DNA of 64,000 nt from Dermanyssus gallinae (GCA_003439945.1 QVRM01006811.1:40001-104000); one strand, 5' to 3'. Shown: positions 26,838 through 37,467, numbered from the stretch's first letter. Numbers and translations are program-made. The notes: a model not told the origin generated them from the letters alone.

Positions 26838-27012
26838 TGAATTTTCGCGGGTTACGTATATTCGAATTTCGATTTTTTGTGGCGTTATGTTGGTACTCAT
26901 GTCTCTCACTTATGCCGACAAGCTCGGCCATTTTGAATGTTCACTTAATTGTTGACAGCTGCTTTGCTTGCACGTGTTTTGGATCGTCTTCGATTTTTAC
27001 CTATTCAAAAAA

Positions 27013-28071
27013 ATGGATCAAAGAACCTGTATCAAATTTTGTGTGAAAAACGAAATTAAGTGCGCGGATGCATTCCGAATGTTGACTGTGGCATACGGAG
27101 AAGCTACCTTGGACCGAAGCAACGTTTATCGGTGGTACAAAATGTTCTCAGAAGGCCGAGAAGATGTGAACGACGAAGAGCGTGCCGGACGCCCGAGCAC
27201 TTCAACAACAGACGAAAAAATTAATGAAGTGGAGAAAATGGTATTGGCCAATCGTCGAATCACCGTTAGAGAAGTTGCTGAGGACCTAAACATATCGATT
27301 GGCTCGTGCCATTCGATTTTTATCAATGATTTGGGCATGAGACGGGTCGCCGCGAAATTCGTACCAAAATTGCTCAATTGCGACCAAAAACAGCATCGCA
27401 TGAACATTGCTAATGAGATGTTGGACTCTGTCCGCGACGACCCAAATTTGCTCCAGAGGGTCATAACTGGTGACGAATCGTGGGTTTATGGTTATGACGT
27501 GGAAACCAAAGCTCAATCATCTCAATGGAAGCTGCCGCACGAACCAAGACCGAAAAAAGCGCGCCAAGTTCAGTCGAATGTGAAAGTTTTGCTGACAGTT
27601 TTCTTCGATTGCAGGGGCGTGGTGCATCATGAGTTATTGCCACAGGGTAGAACGGTCAATAAGGAATATTACCTGCAATTTATGCGCAATTTGCGCGAAG
27701 CAATCCGCCAGAAACGCCCGGATTTGTGGAAGAACAAAAATTGGCTTTTGCACCACGATAACGCCCCTGCTCACACATCGTTGCTTGTGCGCGAGTTTTT
27801 GGCCAAAAACAACACACTAATGATGCCGCAGCCACCGTATTCCCCAGATCTGGCCCCCTGTGACTTTTTCTTGTTCCCTAAACTGAAGAGGCCCATGAAA
27901 GGACGACGTTACGCTCTTGACGAGATAAAGACGGCATCGAATGAGGAGCTGAACAAGATAAAAAAAAATGGTTTTTTGAAGTGCTTCGAAGATTGGAAAA
28001 ACCGTTGGCACAAGTGTATAATATCTCATGGGGATTACTTTGAAGAGGACAAAATAGATATTCATGAATAA
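27013..28071 (+). CDS. mariner transposase, 352 aa, intact
   Basis: Cut-and-paste DNA transposase that would bind the 30-bp ends and insert at TA. The N-terminal half carries two helix-turn-helix regions (about residues 1-105), with GRPSTST in the linker. FVPKLL is a variant of the usual WVPHEL motif. The catalytic triad is complete: Asp154 (TGDESW), Asp249 (HHDNAPAH) and Asp284 (SPDLAPCD). There are 34 residues between the last two, giving the D,D34D signature that defines mariner. The C-terminus carries the conserved RWHKCI. I start at the ATG at 27013 because MDQR begins the conserved domain and gives the family's usual length. An in-frame ATG at 26968 would add 15 unconserved residues. 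There are no stops or frameshifts. Confidence 0.95.
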   Translation: MDQRTCIKFCVKNEIKCADAFRMLTVAYGEATLDRSNVYRWYKMFSEGREDVNDEERAGRPSTSTTDEKINEVEKMVLANRRITVREVAEDLNISIGSCHSIFINDLGMRRVAAKFVPKLLNCDQKQHRMNIANEMLDSVRDDPNLLQRVITGDESWVYGYDVETKAQSSQWKLPHEPRPKKARQVQSNVKVLLTVFFDCRGVVHHELLPQGRTVNKEYYLQFMRNLREAIRQKRPDLWKNKNWLLHHDNAPAHTSLLVREFLAKNNTLMMPQPPYSPDLAPCDFFLFPKLKRPMKGRRYALDEIKTASNEELNKIKKNGFLKCFEDWKNRWHKCIISHGDYFEEDKIDIHE

Positions 28072-28104
28072 ATGAATATTTTTTGCAAAAACACAAAAAC
28101 ACAG

Positions 28105-28134
28105 AAAGTCGCGATACTTTTTGAACACACCTCG
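28105..28134 (-). repeat. mariner right terminal inverted repeat
   Basis: Perfect 30-base reverse complement of the left end, followed by TA at 28135-28136. Confidence 0.96.
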
Positions 28135-29034
28135 TATACGCTGCTCACCCTCATCACTATCCGTGATATAGGTATATGGGCCATACCCGATCTCAATTTC
28201 AATGCTCATACTATGCAGGTTTAAAAACGCGTCTGGTTTTATTAGACGCCATTTTTGGTGCTTATTTATAAAAAAAACCCACACGAGTACACTAGATTGT
28301 ATTTTAGGCTGCAGTGGTAGCCAGCATTATGTTGTACTGCACTCCCCTAGAAAAGCCAACCGAAAAGGTATTTTAGCTTACTTGAAGACGTGAAAAGACA
28401 TTTTTAAAAGACTTCACCGTAGTTTTTTTAACTGATAACATAAATGTTTCTTGGATGATGAAAACGACTCAAGCATGTCGTAAGGCTAATGCCCGTGTAT
28501 TTATTATATATTTGTATGTGCTATATAAATGTGCCCGATTCATATATTTCTCTACTTGATAGCCTTTGAATGAGTTACTGCCCGTCACTTTTTTGGCGCT
28601 CGTAAGTTGAACGATCGAAAAAGCGACCTCTTGGTGACCCCCAAAGCCACCGCGCGTACAGAGCATATAGACAACATTTTTGCCTCTTGCATAGATGGAC
28701 ACATGGATACATCGCAATAGTCCACGGCCGCTTTTGCTGTTACTATGTCGGTCATACAGTTTTCATCCACTCCCTTATTTCGTAATAAAGGCAATTTTTA
28801 TTCTATTCAATTTTATTCGATGACGTCATTGCCTTTCTCGCAGTTGTCCTGTATGATCCTAAGCTGAGGGGTCCTGACCCTGAGTTCTCCCCCCCCCGCG
28901 CTTCGCTCCACGAGGGCGATGGCATCCTTTCGTTATACTTCGAATGCGTGACGCTACGGCGATTATCGATAGCATTGTCTATGTTGGTGCCTCGTTATCC
29001 ACCGGAACACGCGATTCCGCCTCTCTCCTCGGCA
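28135..29034. other. intergenic, no gene seen
   Basis: No supported coding frame. An AATAAA near 28783 followed by TTTTATTC-like repeats to about 28820 could be an old retroelement tail, but no coding remnant confirms it. A poly(C) tract lies near 28890. Confidence 0.4.
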
Positions 29035-29042
29035 TATAAAAG
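29035..29042 (+). promoter_or_regulatory. TATA box (TATAAAAG)
   Basis: A consensus TATAAAAG in a GC-rich island. A TCAC initiator-like site follows with A at 29067, 32 bases downstream, the expected spacing for a TATA promoter. A predicted 71-base leader then precedes an ATG at 29138. A short upstream reading frame (ATG at 29091, two codons) lies in the leader. Confidence 0.5.
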
Positions 29043-29137
29043 CCTCTCTTACGGCCCCCTATGGTCACCGCGTTTCCCTAGCAACGAGGAATGAAGTGAT
29101 AGGCTCAGACGTAGAGCGGGCTCGGGGTCAGCTGCTA

Positions 29138-29190
29138 TGATGAGGTCAATGGTGATACCGCTACGTCCGTTGCTGCTGTTCCCGCTACAG
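29138..29190 (+). CDS. possible first coding exon with signal peptide
   Basis: ATGATGAGG opens a frame encoding MMRSMVIPLRPLLLFPL, a basic then leucine-rich stretch like the start of a signal peptide. It runs into an ideal splice donor (ACA|GTAAGT) at 29191. With the TATA box upstream this looks like the first exon of a secreted-protein gene. I could not find the next exon, and the product is unknown. The exon could be coincidental. Confidence 0.35.
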
Positions 29191-29657
29191 TAAGTGCAAT
29201 CTAGTTATCGTCTGCTGGCTAGCGAACGCCGGCCATGATGAAGTGTTGAAACGTGCATTTTGGGGATTGAAATTTGGGAAGCAGGCTACTTTGCGCCTGG
29301 TACTTGTTTTTATATTATGCTTATGAGTACTGCTACTAAAAGTGTGTGCAGCATCCTATCTGCCTTTCCTTTTATCTGGCACCTATCTCGTCGATCCGAT
29401 TTTAGACATATGCACGTACTGCGGCAGAACATATTTTCAGTAGCCAACCTACTTCCGACTGACGAGCCTCGCGTTTAATTCCCATAATTCTTGGTACTTA
29501 TCTTACACCAACTCCCGAGCTTCCAAGAACTCTCTTGTCCTAGTAAATTACGGATTCATGTAACACAACAAAGTAGTTTCGACAACATTCGATTATTTTC
29601 GTTTGTAAAATGTTTCCAAGATAAGACACTTTTACACATTGGTATACTGAAGGCCTT
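29191..29657. other. possible first intron; nothing else seen
   Basis: If the exon ending at 29190 is real, this is the start of its first intron. Frames of 60-72 codons here match nothing. Confidence 0.35.
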
Positions 29658-29961
29658 ATGGAATGGCATGCACTAGCCGGCACGTGTACACAAGATACAT
29701 TGTGCATGGCTATCATCACTTGGTATGTTCGACTCAAGGATTTCACCAAGTTGACGATCAATGTCGTTGCCGGTTCTGCTCGCAGATATGCGCTAAATAC
29801 CACGCAGCGAGCTGCCAGAAGCATCGGCGGTCTTTGCACTTTTTCGCCGGGTGGGACGGTCGCTGAAGTGTTTAAAGTGTATAAAAGGAATGAATTGTAT
29901 TGAAATTATGTACCATCTTGAAATGCAATGTTATTGCGAAATAAACCATATATATATATAT
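29658..29961 (+). mobile_element. LINE 3' end with (TA)n tail
   Basis: The frame from 29663 reads RYIVHGYHHLVCSTQGFH, then C-R-C-R-F-C and a downstream H and C. This is the same C-terminal Cys/His module as the LINE at 24.9 kb. It ends with GAAATAAACC followed at once by (TA)n at 29949-29961. Only the last 70 or so codons survive, so it is a severely 5'-truncated copy. Confidence 0.75.
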
Positions 29962-30628
29962 ACTGAAGGCCTTGGAAGGCCTACAACCTGAAATATGCAC
30001 ACAGGTGATCCGTGGAGATCTGCTGGCTGATGACATGAAGCTCACAGTTTCTTGCTGACGTCAAACAACGCGGTTGGCTCCCTTTAATTACGAACTTGAG
30101 TGCGTCTAATTTATAATTATATAAAGCGATAACTAGCGTTTGACTACAAGTGAGGATTGCCTATTAGAAAACGTTCCATATCGACGGTGAGCAGAAAGCT
30201 CTTGCTCATGCAGAATCTGCACTTCTGTGGGGTGCCATGAAACGTACAGGATCATCCAGATAGATCCATGTATTATTGTACAAGGCCAAAAAAGTTTAAA
30301 CGCTATTCTATACTTTATAGAGTCCTACTACCTTAATTCAATTTACATGCATTTGTTTATACAGATTGCCAAGGCGGTGAAACTCCTCTACCTACAAGGC
30401 AAATTTCCGCTCGCTATACCAACGTAGCATTCGAGCAACATCTCAACAACATACGCTAACATGCTAACGCGCTGTTTAATTGTCTAGTTAACTGAGGAAT
30501 CTTATTGTCGTGGTGGTGTTAGTAGCAGTATAATAGCAGCTAAGGCCAGTCGCCTACGCAGGTCAAATTTCAAAGTTAGCTTGGACAACTACTAGTATGT
30601 TACTACTACTGCTACTAAAATTAAAAAT
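29962..30628. other. intergenic, no gene seen
   Basis: Unique sequence. The only open frame of note (66 codons at 30227-30427) has no recognisable domain. Confidence 0.5.
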
Positions 30629-30746
30629 TTCGGGCTGACATTCAGCCAATATTTAACGTTCACGGGACTGCTTTTCGCATTGCTTCATAGACGGACCCCG
30701 CAAACATACAAATGTTCAACGGTGGGGCTCGAACCCGCGCACCTCT
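30629..30746 (-). mobile_element. SINE family A, 5'-truncated
   Basis: In minus sense the copy starts inside the tRNA-like head at the B box (GGTTCGAGCCCCAC). It keeps the conserved tail through CGTTAAATATTGGCTGAATG. It is bordered on both sides by CTA/TAG triplets. Confidence 0.8.
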
Positions 30747-30784
30747 CGTTAGACTACTACTACGATTATTAGATTACTACTAAT

Positions 30785-31085
30785 TCTAGACCATCCTCCG
30801 TCCCCTATGGGCTTAGAGTTACCGTGAGGCATTCACGTTCTGCGCACCGAGGGCGAGAGGACGATGTTGAAACGACGTATCTAGGGTTTCCTCAACAGTC
30901 GAGCATTGTGTGGAGCCAGCAGCATGGCCGCATACTCTCAGCGGTGTACATGGTTCATGATATGATCTATTATTCTCAATGAGCATCGCTCAAAGAAAAT
31001 TCGATCACATCGAAAAGGGCATATTGAACCGGCGGCGGCGGCACCCCGATATTGGGTACACTGCGCATGACTAGTGTATCAGCAC
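30785..31085 (-). mobile_element. tRNA-derived SINE family B
   Basis: Reverse copy. The 3' end (ATCCTCCGTCCCCTATGGGC in plus sense) is at the left. The TTCTCAATGAGCATCGCTCA block is in the middle, and the tRNA-like head is at the right. A GGC triplet expansion interrupts the B-box region near 31030. Confidence 0.8.
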
Positions 31086-31181
31086 GCTTCGCAGCAGGCC
31101 TAGAGAATGCGAGCGCGGGGCAATCACACTAGATAGGATGAGAGTTTCCTCCACTCTCTGTGACTGCAACTCGTTCTCGTA

Positions 31182-31252
31182 TAGTAGTAGCAGGGTATAC
31201 CAGCAGATGTCTCTCGAATAGTAGTAGTAGTAGCAGGGTATACCAGCAGATG
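31182..31252 (+). repeat. tandem duplication of a TAG-rich unit
   Basis: TAGTAGTAGCAGGGTATACC followed by AGCAGATGT occurs twice, about 42 bases apart, with differing numbers of TAG triplets. Confidence 0.75.
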
Positions 31253-31539
31253 TTCATTTATTGGAACAGCAACACTCATTACAGGCTTGACTGAGGCAAG
31301 TCTAGTCCTAGTACGTTCACTAACCACTAACAAGCTATAACCGCAGCGTTGTTGTAGCCGCGAGTCGCCTTCCCGTCGTTGTTGGTCTATCGCCCCCCCC
31401 CCCCTGTCTCGGTCTATCTCGCCGTCCCGCGCCCTCCTAGTATAGCTTTCTTGTTTGATTTTACAGAGAGCCAGAAACAAAAATGCATATTGCAGCACAC
31501 CCCTTGATCACGGTAGTAGTAGTAGTAGCGTGGGGCTCT

Positions 31540-32022
31540 ACTGGCTGACGCAGGTATTGACGGGACACGGATGCTTCCAAAAATACCTGCACAAGATAGG
31601 CAAAGCTCCGGACGCCAAATGCATTACGTGCGACACAAGCGAGGATGATGACGTGACTCATACAATTCAATTCCTCCGGTGCCCAGCATTCGAAGACATA
31701 CGACTTAACTCACCAGCAACTGACTTCTTCAGACATGACGGTGACAGACCTAGTTTCCGCTATGCTGGAGGACGAATCCAAATGGGAGCAGGGCATGCTA
31801 CTGGTGGAACGTATAATGACAACAAAGAACGACAGCGAGCTGAGAGGATGAGGCGACTAAGAGATGGAACGGCGGCCGAAAACCAACACTAGAAGGGAGC
31901 AGCTATGAACGGAGTGCATAGAAGAGCCTCCATTTTCAACGAAGTAAAACGAAAGTAGTTCCGCTGAAAATGGTTGTAACATACATTCAATATACTAAAA
32001 AAAGAAAAAGAAAAAAAAGAAG
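31540..32022 (+). mobile_element. R1-like LINE, 5'-truncated, with target duplication
   Basis: The reading frame contains YWLTQVLTGHGCFQKYLHKI, then CITC, then HTIQFLRCPAFEDIR. This is the C-terminal gag-like Cys-x2-Cys...His...Cys module characteristic of R1-clade reverse transcriptases. It stays open to 31892. An A-rich tail at 31999-32022 ends the copy. The flanks AGTAGCGTGGGGCTCT (31524-31539) and AGTAGCGTGGGACTCT (32023-32038) form a 16-bp target duplication with one mismatch. The copy has lost everything 5' of the C-terminal region. Confidence 0.85.
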
Positions 32023-32038
32023 TAGCGTGGGACTCTCA

Positions 32039-34285
32039 AACGCACTAACAAAAACCTGGTGATGGTCGTCCCTTAACCTACATGACCCGGATATTTGAGG
32101 TATTATTTCAGTACTTAGTATATGTATATAGCTGCCAACCAACATGCTTCTTGACTGACTGACTGACTTGCCCACTCACTGACTCATCTGTCGGTCTTGA
32201 CGCTCAGCGCCGTACCTGGCGCCGTCACCGCGCTCGATGTGTGTGGCTGGCTTGACGTTAGCAGACGTCGCCGATTCCCCTCGCCTGTTACGGCGCAATG
32301 TAATGCAACTAGTACAATTTACAGCAGCAGCAGCAATAGCAGGAACAGCCTCACCAGAAACAATAATCAAAAGTGCTGATACCAATGTACCGACTGTCCG
32401 AGGGGCGGGCGGTCTGGCGTTGTTACGTGAGAGTGAGACGTGCGTAAGCGCCTGTCACGCAGCCAGCCATAGACGTGTCGACGTCCACAAACGTCACAAG
32501 TGCCGTCAGACCGACCAATAGCGGTGAGTGAACGAGTTCTTGTGACCGAAATCGTCGTTGTTGTTGTTGTTGTTGTTGTTGCTACTCCTGTGAACGAAAT
32601 CGTTGTTATTGTTGTTGTTGCTATTGTTGTTGTTACTATTGTCGCTGTTGTGGTTGTTGTTGTTGTTGTTGCTGATTCTTCTGCCGCACTTCTGAGTTGC
32701 TTCAGGTAGGTGTCGAATGAAAAACGCTAGACATCTATAAAGTCGAGTAGAAAAAATCCTGTGATCTATATCGCCTTCAGCGTTGTGAAAGAGCAATTCC
32801 GTTGTCTAAACTCTGGAAATGCGATGCATATTCGTAAACCAATCATTGGTTAATAAAACTACTACTACTACGACTACTAAAGTCTAGAGAATGTATACGC
32901 CTAAGTAAAGTTACAAGATTGTTGGTCGGTCGAGCTGATTCTAGATTGTGTCGCTGCTACGGCTGTGGCTATGTGCTGCTTTGGGTTGTTGTAGCACGGA
33001 CTTCTAACGTTGTTTACCGGCTGTCATGAAGTGGGCGGCTTTGCGGCCTATAAGCGGACGCAAGCGTTGATGCGTCTTCTAGCAGTGGCCGCCCGTTGGG
33101 GGTTACTGTACAACAGGTGAAAATTGTCATGGTCCTGAATATCCCTATTGTCATGGTAGTAGTGGTGGTGGTAGTTGCAGTATTATTGGTATTCGTTATA
33201 GTTGTACTATTAGTAGTTAAAGTGAGAAAAACTTGAAGTCATTTGGTTAGCAGTCAGTGTCAAACTTAACTAGATAGTTAACCAGCTGTTGTTAGGCATA
33301 TTGTCCTAGCTCGATTGCCATCTATGTGATCGCTTAATCATTGCAGTCGGAGCCGGAGCATACGCAACAGCAGAATGATGCATATTGCGCCAAAACCAAA
33401 ACGTCAATTGTAGTCTACTGCAGTGGTCTATGTATTCATTTATTTATTGCGATCCCATTTTGTGGGACAGCAGCCCCACATTTATCGAGACAAATGCAGG
33501 CGCTTTCGCCGTTAAAAATGCTCAATGTTCACTGACTGGATAGCAGCCTGGCGAAGGCTGAATTTCTATCTAAACTTCTACCAGTTCTCACCCTTTCTTT
33601 GAGGCCTCCTGGTAGCTGTCAACCTGCATTCGGTGGTGTAGATATGCTGTTCTTAATACTACTGTTGGCATTCTACGTCATTGTCTCCCAGAAAATAGTC
33701 ACTTGCTTCCCTTATTGATTGCTATTACCCTTGGCGGTATCGCTAAAGTACCCAGACTGATACCGCAATAGCTTGAGTCCACGACGAGACATAAGCTATT
33801 ATATACATAAATATAAAGCATTGTGTTGCTAATACATATACGCACATATCGTTTCCAACGCGGATGATCGGTATGTTAAGTGGGATGCTACTTATGTCGG
33901 GATTAGTTTTTAGACTTCATGATCGGATCATTACATGATATTGCTTTACGACAATTAATTCGAAATGCAAAGTAACAGTGCTATCTGGCAGTCATAGCTT
34001 TTTAACACGGTACAACAAGACGTAGCGGTAATAGACGGAGAGTATCCAACCTGGCAAAGGACAATGATCAATTGGTTGCTCCAATAACTGAAACGTTGTG
34101 TGGGATTACACTAGCCATGCATGTGTCGATGTGACATGCCTCGTCAGCACGGGTGTGAGTTAAGTGTAAGATGTTGTTTTCTTGTGCGAAGGTTTCCACT
34201 TCGGAGAGCCGTCAAACGTACAATATTTCAAGCGTTGCCATTCCTGTAATTGCCGTCTTGAAGGTGAGGCCATTCATCGGTACTT
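32039..34285. other. intergenic, GC-richer then microsatellites; no gene called
   Basis: It contains a GC-rich patch (32.2-32.5 kb) that could be a promoter, a TTG triplet block (about 32550-32685) and short CTA runs. There are no TATA box, splice or coding signals strong enough to call a gene. Confidence 0.45.
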
Positions 34286-34345
34286 ATGGAGGAGCATAAA
34301 GTCGTCCCCGATGTCATCGAGCGAACGCCATGTAACGTTCTACAG
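34286..34345 (+). CDS. PEBP coding exon 1
   Basis: Twenty codons ending NVLQ at an in-phase donor (ACAG|GTCTGT). Assigned because it supplies exactly the missing N-terminus (VVPDVI...NVLQ|VEYAGG) of the downstream exons. Confidence 0.85.
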
Positions 34346-34685
34346 GTCTGTGTTCCACAAGCTACTGCTGCGTGCTCTCCAGTAGTGCCGGTTGTCTCTG
34401 CCAGTACTCGTATCCAATCCTTTGCACTCGTGTCGGACTATTGCAACAAAAACCCACCTCGTATATATATATATATATAGCTAAGTTTGGAAACAAGAAA
34501 AATCCGAGAAAAAATCTCCCCCCATTTCATTGGGAAGCATGCTTACTTTAACAAAATCTACGACTCTTTCTAGTGTGGCGAAACTGTGTGTTTGAATACC
34601 GCATATATATGTGTCACTCCAAATTTCCGAATTTGGAACTTTAAAATAATAAGTTTACAATTCAATTTCTAAACAATTTGAGCGA

Positions 34686-34726
<41 letters not shown>

Positions 34727-36094
34727 TATTATTTACATATCGTTATCACATCAAATCTAAATATATGTGTTTATTATATTTACTAAATGCGTCTAGCTAG
34801 TGCAACTCGCACTTCAACTTAGACGTTATATGGTTATATTTATTGTTTCAAACGTTTTTCTTTTTATTTATCAATAAAAATTAACATCTATGGGACATAT
34901 CCAAGAAAGCTTGAGACGCGTTCTCTATCTCTCTCATATACAGGGTGTTCCTATTTTTGTGTCCAAAACGCTAGGGTATGGTCAAACTCGGTGAGAAAAT
35001 CATTTTTGCCAATGGGTGGAAGCCGCGAAAACGTTTTGTTTAGGAGTGAGGATGAAATTTATAAAATCAGTTATTCTGTCTTTTTCTCCTACATAGTTGT
35101 GCAAAATCTACGTTTGCGGGAGAACCAGTCAGCGCACAAAGGAACCGATCATGCCGGCGTATTTGGCGGAATATTCTGCACAATCAAGTATACATTACTA
35201 GCTTGCGTAGCAAAAAACGAATAGCCAGATTAAGGAAAGTCATAAAAAGTCAAAATGTTCCGTTAACGCTTTTTTGTGCTACATCGTAATTTTTTCCAAT
35301 ACGACCAAAAATGCACGTCCAAAAGACTACTCTCAGGCAATAGCAGATTTAATGCCCACTACATTCGTACCAAAGTGATGGTGCTGCGTTACGTAGTTGC
35401 CAAGTAACTAAACTTTTTCACGACAGTCATATCGAAAGCGAAGGCATGCATACTTGCATAGGGTGTATGAGAAAGTTAGGTACATATTTTGAGGTTTGGT
35501 AGAACTCAGCAAGAGAATAATTTTTTCTAATGGAAAGAGGGGCGGAAACATCTTGGCAAAATGCTACGGTTCTGGACGTGAAAACTTCAACGTGAAACAT
35601 AACAACTATTATTGTCGAAAAAGCTTAGTCACTTGGCAAATACGTAACGCAGCACCATCACTTTGGTACGAATGTAGTGGGCATTAAATCTGCTATTGCC
35701 TGAGAGTAGTCTTTTGGACGTGCATTTTTGGTCGTAATGGAAAAAATTACGATGTTGCACAAGAAAGCGTTAACGCAACATTTTGACTTTTTATGACATT
35801 CCTTAATCTGGCTATTCGCTTTTTGCTACGCCAGCTAGTAATGTATACTTTATTGTGCAGAATTTTCCGCCAAACACGCCGGTATGATCGGTTCCGTTGT
35901 GCGTTGTGGTTCTCCCGCAAATGTAGATTTTGCACAACTATGTAGGAGAAAAAAGACAAAATAACTGCTTTTATAAATTTCATCCTCACTCCTAAACAAA
36001 ACGTTTTCCCGGCTTCCACCCATTGGCAAAAATGATTTTCTCACCGAGTTTGACCATACCCTAGCGTTTTGGACACACAAATAGGAACACCCTG

Positions 36095-36128
<34 letters not shown>

Positions 36129-37467
36129 AATGTATTGCTTGAAAATTTTTAACATTACTTCAGTAGGTTTTTAACATTTACTACTCTGTTAATTACACGA
36201 CTGATGATGCAGGTCGAGTACGCAGGAGGTCTGCGTGTCAATCTGGGAAACGTGTTGACGCCAACTCAGGTAAAGGATGCACCCAGCGTTCGCTGGATGG
36301 CAGAACCTGGGGCTTTGTATACCCTCGTAATGACCGACCCTGACGCTCCTTCTCGAGAGAATCCGACGATAGGCGAAGTCAAACATTGGCTTGTGGGCAA
36401 TATACAGGGTGATCAGGTGAATGGAGGCGATACGCTGGTCAGCTATCGAGGCTCCGGACCTCCGAAAGGCACAGGTAAGAAACGCAGAGGATAATCCTTT
36501 TCTGTGCTTGCATCATCGGTTTTGCTCTACTGCAAATTATCTAATTTGGATTGAGGATATGACGCAAAAGCGGCAGCAAAGCTGGCAGAGTGCATCCGGC
36601 ATATTTGTAGGTCTAACATAAATTAAAACAGAAATTGCTGTTTAATGTTGTACATATAATGCATATATGCATGTCGTTTTGCGGTAATTGGCATTGCCTG
36701 TCTAAGATATACATTAGCTGCCTGCCTATACATTGCCTGTCTAAGATATACATAGCATTGCCACACAATGACGTTATTTATTTCTTAGTAGCTGCGAAAT
36801 AATAGACGGAAAACATCTCCCTAGGTCTACACCGTTACGTGTTCCTGCTGTACAAACAGGCTAGCCAGATCTCCTTCGATGAGCCTCGTATATCGGCTAC
36901 GCAGATAGAAGGTCGACTTCACTTCAAGGTAGGATCAAGTGCTTATGTTGGTCGTAAGTTGTGTACCTAAACTAAGTCTTTTATTCAAGGTTAATCGCTC
37001 TAATAAAGATTGATTTCTAAAATAACACACATCCGACATGTAAAGAAAATGAAAAACTGTAGCATATTAACTAGTACGCAAACTAAGATGCACAAATTAG
37101 CAATTTGTGCATCTTAAAAGTTATACAAATAAACCACTCAGAGGAGTTAGCGCGTTTTCTTCGATACAACGATTGACTTCTCTCAATAGCCATACAAATA
37201 CTAATCTTAAAATAGATAATACTTAGAGACTTTTTTTTTACGTACTCTGACGGTGTACGTATCACTGTACGGAAATAACTACACGTCACTAGCTTACGCA
37301 CTACTGCGACACAAATGCAATTGGACTGAGCCGAGTTTCTATTGTGTGACTAGGTGCGCGAGTTTGCTAAGAAGTATCGGCTGGGCGAGCCTGTTGCCGG
37401 AAATTTCTATCAGGCTGAATGGGATCCCTACGTCGATGAGCGCAATGCTGCAGAGCGACAAAAATGA
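34286..37467 (+). CDS. phosphatidylethanolamine-binding protein (PEBP) family, 4 exons, 179 aa
   Basis: PEBP/RKIP-family protein. These small cytosolic proteins bind anionic ligands and lipids, and some members inhibit Raf signalling. Coding exons are 34286-34345, 36213-36474, 36825-36928 and 37354-37467. All junctions are GT-AG and in frame (phases 0, 1, 0). The protein starts [15 protein letters not shown] and carries LTPTQVKD. It has the two family signatures, TDPDAPSR (ligand pocket) and [16 protein letters not shown] (spanning the exon 2/3 junction). It ends with [20 protein letters not shown]. Length and order match full-length family members. There is no signal peptide. Intron 1 (1867 bp) holds a foldback transposon. 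The exon 2 acceptor has a weak pyrimidine tract, so that junction is slightly less certain. Two AATAAA signals follow. Confidence 0.93.
34690..34729. repeat. (TA)n microsatellite in PEBP intron 1
   Basis: A TA array with one ACAT interruption, upstream of the foldback element. Confidence 0.9.
34941..36094. mobile_element. foldback (giant hairpin) transposable element, 1154 bp
   Basis: The left arm (about 34941-35412) and right arm (about 35624-36094) are near-identical inverted repeats of about 470 bases. The outermost 85 bases differ at a single position. The termini begin CAGGGTGTTCCTATTT and are flanked by TA on each side, indicating a Tc1/mariner-type target site. The 211-base centre contains a diverged partial third copy of the arm start (from about 35459, GGGTGTATGAGAAAG). 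No transposase is encoded, so it would be non-autonomous. It lies in intron 1 of the PEBP gene, and its right end adjoins a (TA)n array (36095-36128). Confidence 0.92.
36213..36474 (+). CDS. PEBP coding exon 2
   Basis: Encodes [13 protein letters not shown] to PPKGT, including TDPDAPSR. Acceptor GATGCAG|GTC, donor CACAG|GTAAGA. Confidence 0.94.
36825..36928 (+). CDS. PEBP coding exon 3
   Basis: Completes [12 protein letters not shown] and encodes SFDEPRIS. Acceptor TCCCTAG|GT, donor TCAAG|GTAGGA. Confidence 0.94.
37354..37467 (+). CDS. PEBP coding exon 4
   Basis: Encodes [20 protein letters not shown] to the TGA stop. Acceptor GTGACTAG|GTG. Confidence 0.94.
   Translation: MREFAKKYRLGEPVAGNFYQAEWDPYVDERNAAERQK

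Larger units (their letters stand above)
26808..28134 (+). mobile_element. intact mariner transposon, 1327 bp
   Basis: Both ends are 30-bp inverted repeats that match perfectly (left 26808-26837, right 28105-28134, starting CGAGGTGTGTTCAAAAAGTA). Each end is flanked by TA (26806-26807 and 28135-28136), the standard mariner target duplication. The element encloses one uninterrupted transposase gene. Identical repeats and an open gene point to recent transposition. Activity cannot be judged from sequence alone. Confidence 0.97.

Noticed and set aside
33049..33114. TATAAG followed by a short hydrophobic frame ending at a GT
   Set aside because: The ATG lies only about 20 bases after the TATA-like site and would precede the transcription start; the donor (CAG|GTGAAA) is weak.
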